A stretch of DNA of 37,560 nt from Aeromonas sanarellii (GCF_000820085.1 NZ_CDBN01000017.1:1-37560); one strand, 5' to 3'. Shown: positions 17,288-26,897, counted from the stretch's first letter. Program-made: numbers and translations. Notes: generated by a model from the sequence alone, not told the origin.

Positions 17288-18510
17288 TGGCTGGACTCCT
17301 TCACCTGCTCCAGGATCTCTTCAAACGACGCCACCAGCTCGGCCTCCGGCTCCCCGTCGAACTGACGCTGATAGCAGAGGCGAAACACCTCGGTGGGGGA
17401 GAGCTCATCGAGCCGGCGCTGGCCGGCACCGTCCGCCAGCCCCTGGCCCGAGCCCTGATAACTGGTCGTGATGCGGGCAAGGCGCACCGGCTTGTCGCCG
17501 ATGGCGGCCAGTACGCGCTCGCGGATGCGGGCCTCGGGTTTGGGCAGCAGCAGCCGCACCTCGAGGAAGGGCTGCGCCTGCTGCGGGCAAGCGGGCAGCG
17601 CCAGCGCCTCGATGGCCTGGAGCGCCTCGTCGAGGCCGCTCTGGGGCAGGCGGATCATCTCCACCGCGCGGGGCACCGGGATCCGCTCAAGCCGGGCCAG
17701 CTTGCCCCCCTCAAACGTCACCTCCAGCACCTGATGGTTGTAGTTCGCCTCGGCCAGCGAGAGCGGCAGCGGCGAGCCGCTGTAGTGCACTCCCTCGGCC
17801 GGGCTCTGGGCCAGGTGCAGGTGACCCAGCGCCGTGTAGTCGGCGGCGGCAAACAGCTCGGCAGGCAGGGCATGCTGGTTGCCGCCAAGCACCCGCCGCT
17901 CGGAGAGCTCGGAGAGCTGGCCCGCCGCCAGATAGGCGTGGCCCATGGCGATGAGGGCCTGATCCGGATGGCAGCGCGCCCGCCCCTCGCTCAGCACCGC
18001 TTCATAGACCTGGCGTACCCCTTCGATGAGTCTGTCCTGCCCCTCCCTGAGCCCGTCGGGGCGCAGATCGCTGCTGCGCAGAAACGGCACGGCGGCGCAC
18101 CAGGCGGCCACCTCGCCGTTTTTGCCTCGCAGCGGCACCAGCAGGCGCTCGGTCTCGAGGCGCCCCTCGTCGTCCCGACTGATGCTGCCCACCAGATGGA
18201 GGTCGAAGGCGCGCAGCAGCTCGTGGGGGGCATCCAGCTTGGAGGGGGAGTCGTGGTTGCCGCCGATGAGCACCATCTCCAGTGCCGGGTGCTCGGCCCG
18301 CAGCCGTGCCAGGAAGCGGTAGAGCTGCTGCCAGGCACTGGCGGGAGGGTTGGCGGTGTCGAACAGATCGCCCGCCACCAGCAGGGCATCGATGTCGCGG
18401 GTCTTGATGGTGTCGGCCAACCAGTCGAGGAAGGCGTCGTGTTCGAAGCGGCGGTCGTGGCCGTGAAGCTGATGACCGAGGTGCCAGTCGGCGGTGTGCA
18501 GGATCTTCAT
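17284..18510 (-). CDS. sbcD: Exonuclease subunit SbcD (Mre11-like nuclease)
   Basis: A 408-residue calcineurin-like phosphoesterase, the nuclease subunit that works with SbcC. The metal-binding motifs appear in order: ADWHLG (Asp8, His10), GDLFD (Asp48), GGNHDS (Asn85, His86), MGHAYL and LGHLHL. It starts MKILHTADWHLGHQL, as in E. coli, so ATG 18510 is secure although the ribosome-binding site is weak. The gene lies upstream of sbcC on the minus strand with a 4-bp overlap. With rdgC nearby, the group resembles the E. coli sbcDC-araJ-mak-rdgC neighbourhood. Confidence 0.97.
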   Translation of the reverse strand: MKILHTADWHLGHQLHGHDRRFEHDAFLDWLADTIKTRDIDALLVAGDLFDTANPPASAWQQLYRFLARLRAEHPALEMVLIGGNHDSPSKLDAPHELLRAFDLHLVGSISRDDEGRLETERLLVPLRGKNGEVAAWCAAVPFLRSSDLRPDGLREGQDRLIEGVRQVYEAVLSEGRARCHPDQALIAMGHAYLAAGQLSELSERRVLGGNQHALPAELFAAADYTALGHLHLAQSPAEGVHYSGSPLPLSLAEANYNHQVLEVTFEGGKLARLERIPVPRAVEMIRLPQSGLDEALQAIEALALPACPQQAQPFLEVRLLLPKPEARIRERVLAAIGDKPVRLARITTSYQGSGQGLADGAGQRRLDELSPTEVFRLCYQRQFDGEPEAELVASFEEILEQVKESSQ

Positions 18511-18620
18511 GGAAAACGGCTCGATAAGAAGAAGAGAGCGGGGGCGAGGGCGCCCCGGGATGGAGACAAGATGAGGATGGTGCCCCCCGTTTTCAACCGG
18601 GGCAGCCCCAGACGTCAGAT

Positions 18621-19049
18621 TCAGACGGCTTGGTAATGCATCTGGTACTGAAGATGGCCAGTGAGGGGATCGGGCACCTCCCCCCCGATTTCAAAGCCGT
18701 GGCGGCGGTAGAAACGCACCGCCGGCTCGTTCTCCACGAAGACCCGGGTATGCAGCTCGGCACATCTGGATCTGGCTTCCTGCAACAGGGCGTGCCCCAC
18801 CCCCCGCCCCTGCCTATCGGGGCGCACGAAGAGTGCAGCCAGGTAATCATCCACCAGCGCCATGAAGCCGAGCAGGTCCCCTCGCTCCTCGAACACCCAG
18901 ATGCGGGCGTGATCGAGGTAGCGGGTACGCAGCTCCTCCTGAGCCTGCCACCAGCAGGAGGCATCGACGAAATCGTGGGCCTGCAGGGAGGCCAGGAGCC
19001 AGATTTCGACGATCTCTTCCATGTCTTCCGGCCGACTCTGTCTCAACAT
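18621..19049 (-). CDS. GNAT family N-acetyltransferase
   Basis: A 142-residue acetyltransferase similar in size and order of motifs to E. coli YiaC/YjaB-type proteins. The acetyl-CoA pyrophosphate-binding motif A is LFVRPDRQGRGVGHALLQEA (Q/R-x-x-G-x-G/A), and ENEPAVRFYRRHGFEIGGE is motif B. A strong AAGGAGG ribosome-binding site lies 5 nt before ATG 19049. The substrate cannot be predicted: these enzymes acetylate protein lysines, small amines or antibiotics. It is transcribed in the same direction as sbcD, 110 bp upstream of it, and divergent from rdgC. Confidence 0.87.
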   Translation of the reverse strand: MLRQSRPEDMEEIVEIWLLASLQAHDFVDASCWWQAQEELRTRYLDHARIWVFEERGDLLGFMALVDDYLAALFVRPDRQGRGVGHALLQEARSRCAELHTRVFVENEPAVRFYRRHGFEIGGEVPDPLTGHLQYQMHYQAV

Positions 19050-19228
19050 GGTCGCCTCCTTGTCAGCAATGTGAACACTCGCAGTCTAGGGGAGTTGGGC
19101 CCGCTCCCGGGGGATCAAGGTGGGGCCCTGTGAGGTCGATCGCCCTTTATTTAGCGAGAATGATTGGCTGATCACAAAGCGCCTCTCTAGTACAATGCCC
19201 GCCGGACAATCTAGAGACCGAGGACGCC

Positions 19229-20140
19229 ATGTGGTTTAAAAACCTGCAGATTTACCGCTTTACCCGCCCCTTCGACCTGACCGTTGAGCAGCTGGAAACC
19301 CAGCTGGAAGCCTGCGCCTTCACCCCGTGCGGCAGCCAGGACATCTCCCGGTTCGGGTGGGTCAAGCCCCTTGGCAAATTCGGCTCCACCCTGACCCACG
19401 CCGCCTCTGGCCACATCCTGCTGTGCGCTCGCAAGGAAGAGAAGATGCTGCCCGGCACCGTGGTCAAGGAGATGCTGGCGGAGAAGGTAGAGGCCATTGA
19501 ATTCGAGCAGGGCCGCGCTCTCAAGAAGAAAGAGAAGGAGGCGCTGAAAGAGGAGATCATGCACACCCTGTTGCCCCGCGCCTTCAGCCGCACCAGCCAG
19601 ACCTTCGCCTGGATAAACCCTGCCGACAACCTGATGGTGGTGGATGCAGGCTCCGCCAAGAAGGCGGACGATCTGCTGGCGCTCTTGCGCAAATCCATCG
19701 GCTCCCTGCCGGTAGTGCCGGTGGCCCTCAAGAACCCGCCCGAGATCACCATGACCGAGTGGCTCAACGAGGGCAACCTGCCCGCCGCCTTCACCCTGGA
19801 GGACGAAGCCGAGCTGCGCAGCGCCATGGAGCACGGCGGCATCATCCGCTGCAAGCAGCAGGATCTGATGAGCGAGGAGATCAAGAATCACCTGGCCAAC
19901 GACAAGCTGGTGACCAAGCTGGCCCTCAACTGGGGCGAAACACTGAGCTTCGTGCTGGGGGATGATCTCTCCATCAAGCGCCTCAAGTTCAGCGAAGAGC
20001 TGCGCGAGCAGAACGACGACGTCACCAGTGAAGATCCCGCCGCCCGCCTGGACGCCGACTTCGCCCTGGTCACCGCCGAGCTCTCCCAGTTCATCCCGGC
20101 CCTGTTCGCCGCCCTGGGTGGGGAAGAGCAGTCCATCTAG
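19229..20140 (+). CDS. rdgC: Recombination-associated protein RdgC
   Basis: 303 residues, the same length as E. coli RdgC. The N-terminus MWFKNLQIYRFTRPF and the segments GWVKPLG and ARKEEKMLPGTVVKEML are characteristic. RdgC is a ring-shaped dimeric DNA-binding protein on the nucleoid that limits RecA filament formation. A GAGG ribosome-binding site precedes the ATG, and TACAAT at 19191-19196 is a possible -10 element. It ends with a strong terminator. The location next to sbcCD agrees with a DNA-maintenance cluster. Confidence 0.97.
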   Translation: MWFKNLQIYRFTRPFDLTVEQLETQLEACAFTPCGSQDISRFGWVKPLGKFGSTLTHAASGHILLCARKEEKMLPGTVVKEMLAEKVEAIEFEQGRALKKKEKEALKEEIMHTLLPRAFSRTSQTFAWINPADNLMVVDAGSAKKADDLLALLRKSIGSLPVVPVALKNPPEITMTEWLNEGNLPAAFTLEDEAELRSAMEHGGIIRCKQQDLMSEEIKNHLANDKLVTKLALNWGETLSFVLGDDLSIKRLKFSEELREQNDDVTSEDPAARLDADFALVTAELSQFIPALFAALGGEEQSI

Positions 20141-20169
20141 TCAGCCCGCAGGCGACAGACATCATCATA

Positions 20170-20195
20170 AAAAAACCGCCTGATGGCGGTTTTTT
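20170..20195 (+). terminator. Rho-independent terminator of rdgC
   Basis: AAAAAACCGCC pairs with GGCGGTTTTTT around a TGAT loop, giving a GC stem flanked by A and T runs. It starts 30 bp after the rdgC stop and could also act in the reverse direction because of the A run. Confidence 0.93.
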
Positions 20196-20332
20196 ATGTC
20201 TCGATGACTCCAGCCCGGCATGTCGACGGGCTACGCCAAAGCCGAAGAGCGCGATGGAAGGCCGGCACCTTCGCTGTTCCCTCGATGCACTCAGGACGCT
20301 ACCTCGGGCGTGTTGCCGGAATACCGCGCCCC

Positions 20333-21235
20333 TTACCCGCCCAACACCTTCTTGTCGACCAGGAAATCCACAAACACCCTCAGTTTGGGCGCCATGTAGC
20401 GATTGCCAGGCCAGAGGATGGAGAACTGTCCGCCTTCGACCACATAGTCATCGAGGATGGATACCAGCGCTCCCGATCCTATGCCCTCACGGACGGCGAA
20501 ATCGGGCAGGTAGGCGATTCCCAGCCCAGCCACCGAGGCGTAGATCAGCCCTTCCACGCTGTTGAACGTGTGCGTGGTCGGAACAGACAGACACGGGACA
20601 TCCGTCCGTTCGGTGCCAAGCCCCCACCCCTGCAACTGGCCCGTCGTCGGGAACCTGTACCGCAGGCAGTCATGGCCCACGAGGTCAGCCGGAGCTTGCG
20701 GTGTGCCGCGTTCGGCGAAGTAGCGCGGGGCGCCCACCACCACAAAGCGGAACGTGCCCAAGGGACGAGCCTTGAGCTGGGAACTGCCGGTATCACCGCT
20801 GCGGATGACGGCATCCACTCCCTCGGCGATGACGTCGATCAACCTGTCGTTGAAGTCGAAATCGAGTCTGATGTCGGGATACCGGGCAGTGAATTCGGGC
20901 AGAACGGGCATCAACATCCGATAGCCAATGGCCGGCACGCCGATTTTCAGCTTGCCGCTGGGACTGCCCGCCAGCCGGGACAACTCGGATTCCGCCTCTT
21001 CGATTTCTTCGACGATGCGCTGGCTGCGATCGAAGAAAAGCGCGCCTTCTTCCGTCAGGCTCAGGCGCCGAGTACTGCGGTTGAACAAGCGCACCCCAAG
21101 CTCGGCCTCCAGGCGTGCCACGCTCTTGCTGATCGCAGAGGCGGACACTCCCAGGCGCTTGCTGGCCGCGACAAAACTGTTTGCTTCCGCTGCGCGGACG
21201 AACGCCATCAATCCGCTCAAACTATCCATCGCCAT
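20333..21235 (-). CDS. LysR family transcriptional regulator
   Basis: A 300-residue LysR regulator. The winged helix-turn-helix is MDSLSGLMAFVRAAEANSFVAAS through RLSLTEEGALFFDRS (residues 3-70), and the periplasmic-binding-like effector domain follows (GKLKIGVPAIGYRMLMP, then the WP-N-YMAPKLRVFVDFL end typical of the CrgA/YafC branch). Two start codons are possible, ATG 21235 and ATG 21229, neither with a clear ribosome-binding site. It is divergent from the MFS transporter gene at 21374, the common arrangement in which the LysR protein controls the neighbour. Because that neighbour is frameshifted, the regulator may have lost its main target. Confidence 0.9.
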   Translation of the reverse strand: MAMDSLSGLMAFVRAAEANSFVAASKRLGVSASAISKSVARLEAELGVRLFNRSTRRLSLTEEGALFFDRSQRIVEEIEEAESELSRLAGSPSGKLKIGVPAIGYRMLMPVLPEFTARYPDIRLDFDFNDRLIDVIAEGVDAVIRSGDTGSSQLKARPLGTFRFVVVGAPRYFAERGTPQAPADLVGHDCLRYRFPTTGQLQGWGLGTERTDVPCLSVPTTHTFNSVEGLIYASVAGLGIAYLPDFAVREGIGSGALVSILDDYVVEGGQFSILWPGNRYMAPKLRVFVDFLVDKKVLGG

Positions 21236-21373
21236 CGTTCAATTAGTGAGTTTTTGTCATTTAAGAAAGGAATAATGCCATATTTTTCAATGACTGGTGA
21301 TCTTTTAGCATGTCATGCATCCCCCATGACCTATGCGGCCCCTGCAACCAGCGGACCGCGCCGAGAGATACCG

Positions 21374-22877
21374 ATGAAAGTCACCAATACCGTCATTCGC
21401 CACCATCAGGCGTCGCTGCTTGCCGCCATCTGCCTGGCGGCCCTGATCCTTCCTCTCAGTTTCACTGGCGGGACTGTCGCCACCCCCATGATCGGTCGCG
21501 ATCTCGGGGGCAGTCCGCTGGCACTGAACTGGATCACCAATGCGTTCATGTTGAGCTTCGGCAGCCTCCTGATGACGGCCGGTGCATTGGCCGATACCTT
21601 CGGCCGCAAACGGGTGTTTGCCAGCGGTGTGCTGGCTTTCGTGATCATCTCCATCGTCATCGCCTGGGCACCGAACATCCTCTGGCTCGATGTGCTGCGC
21701 GCGGCTCAGGGAATCGCCGCAGCGGCGGCATTGGCAGGCGGGTCGGCGGCGCTTGCCCAGGCGTTTGACGGCATGGCGCGCACGCGAGCGTTCAGCCTGC
21801 TGGGCACCAGCTTTGGTGTGGGACTGGCTTTCGGCCCGCTCCTGGCGGGGCTGGCGTTCTGTGTTCTTCTCAAGTGCCTGCGTGGGTGCACTCGCCTTGC
21901 TGCTGGGAGTGCCCAGGATGCTCGAATCGCGCGACCCCGATGCGGCGGTTTTTGATTGGGCTGGCGCGGTCAGTTTCACCGGCGCACTCGGTTTGTTCAC
22001 CTGGGGGGTTCTGCAATTGCCGGCCAGCGGCTGGGGCAGTTGGCTGGCGTGGGGGCTGCTGCTGGGCGCCGCCCTGTCATTGGGGATTTTTCTTGGCGTG
22101 GAGAGACGTGCGGCCCGCCCGATGCTGGATCTGTCGCTGTTTCGGTATCCGCGCTTCCTGGGCGTGCAGATGCTGCCGGTGGCCACATGCTATTGCTATG
22201 TGGTCTTGCTGGTGTTGCTCCCGTTGCGGCTGATCGGCATTGAGGGCAAGAGCGAGGTCAGCGCCGGGATGAGCATGATCGCCTTGTCGATTCCGATGTT
22301 GATCGTGCCCAGTCTGGCGGCCAGCCTGACACGCTGGGCCTCGGCCGGAAAAATCTCGGCACTGGGGCTATTTGTCGCTGCTGCCGGGCTGTTCTGGCTC
22401 GGCAAGATAGCCCCATCGGATCCTCACGCATCGCTGCTGGGGCCGCTCCTCGTCATCGGCATCGGCACGGGGCTGCCGTGGGGCTTGATGGATGGTTTGG
22501 CGGTCAGTGTCGTGCCGAAGGAGCGCGCTGGCATGGCGACGGGGATTTTCAGCACGACGCGGGTGGCGGGCGAAGGCGTGGCCATCGCCATCGTAGGTGC
22601 GCTGGTGACGCTGTTCATCCAGATGCACTTGCCGCAAGGCAGCGCAGCGGCAACCATTGAGACGGCCCGGCAGCTTGCGATGGGCAATGTCGCCGCCGCA
22701 AGCCAGGTCTCCAACGACAGTGCCCAGGCTCTGATCCGCGCCTATGGGGACGCTTTCCAGTGGCTGATCTATGTGCTGATGCTCGTCACGGTTGGCTCTG
22801 GCGTTGTCGTGGGCTGGCTTCTGGATGAAGCCACTCCAGCGCCGCTGTATGGCTTGAACCGGCAGCGAGCCAACTAG
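21374..22877 (+). pseudogene. DHA2-type MFS drug transporter, frameshifted
   Basis: Two reading frames together make one MFS transporter. The first (21374 to about 21850) gives MKVTNTVIRHHQ and TM1-5, including the motif ADTFGRKRVF and FGVGLAFGPLLAG. Coding resemblance then jumps frame at about 21851 to WRSVFFSSACVGALALLLG and continues to the stop at 22877 with further TM segments. The combined size is about 500 codons, as in 14-TM QacA/SmvA-like exporters. Compared with the usual spacing between GPLLAG and WR-VFF, several residues are also missing, so a short deletion is likelier than a single-base error. The intact frame 1 product would be cut at 21955, about 194 residues. Either a genuine pseudogene or a sequencing error is possible. 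It is divergent from the LysR gene. Confidence 0.82.
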
Positions 22878-23039
22878 CCGTCAGGTGCAGGGTGCAGCCC
22901 CTTCCCAGATTCGCCTTGTGCCTTGTGGCGTTCTTCCTGATAGTTTTGTAACCATATGAGTATTAACAACAATCTTTTCATCAGGTTCCAAGTGTGACAC
23001 ATTTCGACTGATGAACAAGAAACCGACAAGGAGCCCGTC

Positions 23040-24821
23040 ATGTCCCTCAAACCCCTCGGCCTGCTGGTCGCCTTCGGCCTGCTCGCCGGCTGCGCCCCCC
23101 AGAGCGCCTTTCACTATGTCCCCCCACCCCAGACCCTGATCGCCCCCGAGGCGGCGAGCGGCTGGACCGACAAGCCGGGCTGGCAGGGTCGCCACTTCAT
23201 GGTGGCGGCGGCCAACCCGCTGGCGGTGGACGCGGGCTACCAGATCGTCAAGGCGGGAGGCAGCGCCGTGGACGCGGCCATCGCGGTCCAGCTGGTGCTG
23301 ACCCTGGTGGAGCCGCAGTCGTCCGGCATCGGTGGCGGCTCCCTGTTGCTGGTGTGGGACGGCAAAGGGGTGGTTGCCGTGGATGGCCGGGAGACGGCCC
23401 CCGCCGCCGCCACGGATCAGCTGTTCATGCAGGATGGCAAACCCATGGCCTTCTACGACGGCGTGGTGGGCGGCCGCTCGGTGGGCGCCCCCGGCACGGT
23501 GCGCGCCCTGGCCCTGGCCCACGGGCGCTATGGCAAGCTGCCCTGGGCCACGCTGTTCGAGCCCGCCATCGCCCTGGCGGAGCAGGGCTTCATCATCAGC
23601 CCGCGCCTCGCCACCCTGATCGCCAAGGATCCCTATCTCGCCAGAGATCCCGAGGCCCGCGCCTACTTCTATCAGCCGGACGGCTCCCCCAAGGCGGCGG
23701 GGACCCGGCTCACCAACCCGGCCCTGGCCAGGGTGCTGAGAACCCTGGCCCAAGAGGGGGCAGATGCCTTCTATCGGGGGCAACTCGCCGACGCCATGGT
23801 GGCCAAGGTGCGCAGCCACCCCACCAATCCAGGCGTGCTGGCGGCGGCGGATCTCGCCAGCTACAGCGCCAAACTGCGGGACGGCCTCTGCTTCGACTAT
23901 CGCCAGAGCGAGGTGTGCGGCTTCCCCACCCCCTCCTCCGGCACCCTGGCCCTCGGCCAGATCTTCGGCATGCTGGAGAGCCGGGACATGGCAGCGCTCA
24001 AACCCGTGCCCGGGCCGGACGGCCGGCTGGCCGCCTCGAGCGATGCCATCCACCTCTACAGCGAGGCGGCGCGGCTCGCCTTTGCCGACCGCAACCAGTA
24101 CGTGGCCGACGCCGACTTCGTCGAGGTGCCGGTGGCCGGCCTGCTGGACAAGGGCTATCTGGCCGAGCGGGGCCGCCTCATCGGCAACCGCTCCATGGGG
24201 GTGGCCCAGCCCGGCAAGCCGCCCCGTTCGCTCGCCCGTGGCCGGGATGCCACTCCAGAGCGCCCGTCCACCAGCCATGTCTCCATCGTCGACCAGGCGG
24301 GGATGGCGGTCTCCATGACCAGCTCCATCGAGGATGGCTTCGGCTCGCGGCTGATGGTCAACGGCTACCTGCTCAACAACCAGCTCACGGATTTCTCCTT
24401 CACCTCGGTGGATGCGGCCGGCCTGCCGGTGGCGAACCGGGTCGAGCCCGGCAAGCGTCCGCGCTCCTCCATGTCCCCCCTGCTGGTGTTTGACAAGCAG
24501 AGCGGCGAGCTCGAGATGAGCCTGGGCTCCCCCGGGGGCTCGGCCATCATCAACTACGTGGGCAAGGCGCTGCTGGGGACCCAGGACTGGGGGCTCAATC
24601 TGCAGCAGGCCATCGCGCTGCCGAACTTCGGCAGCCGCAACGGCCCCACCGAGCTGGAGCAGGGGCGCACGCCAGATGCCGTGGTTCAGGGGTTGAAAGC
24701 CAGGGGACACGAGATCCTGCTGGGCGAGCAGACCTCCGGGCTGCAGGGGGTGCAGCGCAATGCCGGTGGCTGGCTGGGCGCCGCCGACCCCAGGCGGGAG
24801 GGGATCGCCAGGGGCGACTAA
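23040..24821 (+). CDS. ggt: Gamma-glutamyltransferase, predicted lipoprotein
   Basis: A 593-residue gamma-glutamyltranspeptidase precursor. It cleaves glutathione and other gamma-glutamyl amides by hydrolysis or transpeptidation outside the cytoplasm. The N-terminus has a lipoprotein signal with lipobox LAGC (Cys18). The precursor is expected to split before Thr411 in PSTSHVSIVD, equivalent to the N-terminal nucleophile of the small subunit; the oxyanion-hole segment RPRSSMSPLLVF and the SLGSPGGSAIINYV glycine motif follow. AAGGAG lies before ATG 23040. Usual GGTs have a plain signal peptide, so a lipid anchor is less common. It stands alone, about 2 kb from puuB, so a role in gamma-glutamyl-putrescine metabolism is only a thought. 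Confidence 0.93.
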   Translation: MSLKPLGLLVAFGLLAGCAPQSAFHYVPPPQTLIAPEAASGWTDKPGWQGRHFMVAAANPLAVDAGYQIVKAGGSAVDAAIAVQLVLTLVEPQSSGIGGGSLLLVWDGKGVVAVDGRETAPAAATDQLFMQDGKPMAFYDGVVGGRSVGAPGTVRALALAHGRYGKLPWATLFEPAIALAEQGFIISPRLATLIAKDPYLARDPEARAYFYQPDGSPKAAGTRLTNPALARVLRTLAQEGADAFYRGQLADAMVAKVRSHPTNPGVLAAADLASYSAKLRDGLCFDYRQSEVCGFPTPSSGTLALGQIFGMLESRDMAALKPVPGPDGRLAASSDAIHLYSEAARLAFADRNQYVADADFVEVPVAGLLDKGYLAERGRLIGNRSMGVAQPGKPPRSLARGRDATPERPSTSHVSIVDQAGMAVSMTSSIEDGFGSRLMVNGYLLNNQLTDFSFTSVDAAGLPVANRVEPGKRPRSSMSPLLVFDKQSGELEMSLGSPGGSAIINYVGKALLGTQDWGLNLQQAIALPNFGSRNGPTELEQGRTPDAVVQGLKARGHEILLGEQTSGLQGVQRNAGGWLGAADPRREGIARGD

Positions 24822-25197
24822 CCCGCCCTTTGCGCCCGTTTCTCGCTGACGACGGAGGAGGGCCGCCTCCTCCGTGCCGTCGGCGGCAGGGTGAACCGCA
24901 GCGAAGAAAACAATCGCGGATTGATTTTTCCTGCCAAAAATTGCATTCAAGAGTCAGCCTTTCACTTTAAAACAATGCGTTACAGACATTTCCCGTCAAA
25001 ATCCCTCTCAATCTTGGAATAATGTTGTCCAAGCCATAAAAATGCATTATTTTTCAATGGAAACGGCATCTGTTGTCCTCAAGAAAATGTCTTGATGCGG
25101 CCAACTTCTGTCTCTTTCGCCCCCTGCTCATTGACAGCTGCCCTCTTCCCCTTCGGGTGATCTGGTAGCCCCTGACTGCCATTAGCGAGGTGACGAC
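24822..25197. other. Intergenic region between ggt and ybaL, with hairpin
   Basis: 376 bp without a supportable gene. It contains a 10-bp hairpin, ACGGAGGAGG (24852-24861) with CCTCCTCCGT (24866-24875), placed as a ggt terminator but lacking a T tract. The following 200 bp (about 24900-25100) are markedly AT-rich and probably hold the ybaL promoter; I could not pick a single convincing -35/-10 pair. Confidence 0.5.
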
Positions 25198-26847
25198 ATG
25201 GACCACTCACTCCCCCTTATCACGACCCTGGTTGGCGGCCTGGTGCTGGCCTATCTGTTTGGCATGCTGGCAAGCCGCCTGCGAGTCTCTCCCATGGTGG
25301 GCTATCTGGCGGCCGGCGTGGTGTGCGGTCCCTTCACCCCAGGCTATGTGGCCGATCTGCAGCTCGCCCCCGAGCTCGCGGAGATCGGCGTCATCCTGCT
25401 GATGTTCGGCGTCGGCCTGCACTTCTCCCTCAAGGATCTGCTGTCGGTCAAGCACATCGCCATCCCGGGGGCCATAGTCCAGATCACCCTGGCAACCCTG
25501 CTCGGGCTCGGCCTCTCCCAGTTGCTAGGCTGGAGCCTGACCGCCGGCCTGGTGTTTGGTCTGGCCCTCTCCACCGCCAGCACTGTGGTGCTGCTGCGCG
25601 CCCTGGAGAGCCGAGGCCAGATCGACACCAAGGAGGGGCGCATCGCCATCGGCTGGCTCATCGTCGAGGATCTGGTGATGGTGCTGGCCCTGGTGCTGCT
25701 CCCCATACTCGCGAACCTGCAGCAGGGGGGTGAGAGCCTGACCCTGGCCCAGGTGCTCGCCGACATTGGCCTGACCCTAGCCAAGGTGGCGGCCTTCATC
25801 GCCCTGATGATCATCGGCGGACGCCGCCTCATCCCCTGGCTGCTGGCCCGCACCGCCGCCACCGGCTCCCGCGAGCTCTTCACCCTGGCCGTGCTCTCCT
25901 GTTCGCTGGGCATCGCCTTCGGTGCCGTCAAGCTGTTCGGGGTCTCCTTCGCCCTCGGGGCCTTCTTCGCCGGGGTGGTGATGAACAGCTCTCACCTGAG
26001 CCACAAGGCCGCCAACGACACCCTGCCCCTGCAGGACGCCTTCGCCGTGCTCTTCTTCGTCTCGGTGGGCATGCTGTTCGATCCCGTCATCCTGCTGCGC
26101 GAGCCCCTGGCGGTGCTGGCCACCCTGTTCGTCATCGTGATCGGCAAGTCGGTGGCGGCCTTCGCCATCGTCCGGCTGTTTGGCCACAGCCGGCGTACGG
26201 CGCTGACCATCTCCGCCAGCCTGGCCCAGGTGGGGGAGTTCTCCTTCATCCTGATGGGGCTGGGGGTCATGCTCGGCCTGGTGCCGGCGGTGGCTCGTGA
26301 TCTGGTGCTGATCGGCGCCTGCTTCTCCATCGTGTTCAACCCCCTGGTATTCAATCGGGTGGAACGTTGGCTGAGTCGCCACCCCGAGCCGCAGACCGAA
26401 GACGCCGCCCCGCTCTGCCCGCTGCAAGGCCACGTGGTGGTGGTCGGCGCCGACGGCATCGGCACCCCGCTGATCCGTCAGTTGCACGAGCAGGGGCGAG
26501 AGATGATGGTGATCGACTCGGATGAGCGGCTGCTGGCGCCCTGGCGAGCCCGGGGGATCACCTGTCTGGCCGGCCATCCTGTCCAGCAGGATCTGCTCGC
26601 GGCGGCCCTGCCCAATGCCAGCTGGCTGCTGATCACTCTGGAAGACAGCCTGCTGGCCGGCGAAATCGCCGCCATCGCGCGGGAACAGGGGGGTCTGCTG
26701 CAGATAGCCGCCTGCGCCCATCAGGGCGAAGAGGTGCATCATCTGCGGCTGCGCGGGGTCCATCGGGTGGTGCTGAGCGAGGAAGAGGCGGCGCGGCGCT
26801 TGTGCCATCTGGCGACACGCCTCCCCGCCGACCCGGCTCCGGCCTGA
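25198..26847 (+). CDS. ybaL: YbaL-type cation:proton antiporter (CPA2 family)
   Basis: A 549-residue protein matching E. coli YbaL along its length by eye: PLITTLVGGLVLAYLFGML at the start, GVILLMFGVGLHFSLKDL, then LSTASTVVLLRALE and FALGAFFAGVV. The first 380 residues are about 12 membrane segments of the Kef/CPA2 exchanger fold. Residues from about 410 form a TrkA-N nucleotide-binding domain beginning HVVVVGADGIGTPLI, where the glycine motif reads GADGIG instead of the GYGRVG of E. coli. It probably exchanges K+ or another monovalent cation for protons at the inner membrane. A GAGGTG ribosome-binding site precedes ATG. It converges on puuB. Confidence 0.9.
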   Translation: MDHSLPLITTLVGGLVLAYLFGMLASRLRVSPMVGYLAAGVVCGPFTPGYVADLQLAPELAEIGVILLMFGVGLHFSLKDLLSVKHIAIPGAIVQITLATLLGLGLSQLLGWSLTAGLVFGLALSTASTVVLLRALESRGQIDTKEGRIAIGWLIVEDLVMVLALVLLPILANLQQGGESLTLAQVLADIGLTLAKVAAFIALMIIGGRRLIPWLLARTAATGSRELFTLAVLSCSLGIAFGAVKLFGVSFALGAFFAGVVMNSSHLSHKAANDTLPLQDAFAVLFFVSVGMLFDPVILLREPLAVLATLFVIVIGKSVAAFAIVRLFGHSRRTALTISASLAQVGEFSFILMGLGVMLGLVPAVARDLVLIGACFSIVFNPLVFNRVERWLSRHPEPQTEDAAPLCPLQGHVVVVGADGIGTPLIRQLHEQGREMMVIDSDERLLAPWRARGITCLAGHPVQQDLLAAALPNASWLLITLEDSLLAGEIAAIAREQGGLLQIAACAHQGEEVHHLRLRGVHRVVLSEEEAARRLCHLATRLPADPAPA

Positions 26848-26897
26848 CGCCCGCACGGCGAGGCCGGGGCTCACGCCGCCAACCGCCCCAGAAAACG

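Noticed and set aside
22881..24950. 689-codon open frame on the minus strand
   Set aside because: Antisense to ggt, which has a ribosome-binding site, signal sequence and catalytic motifs.
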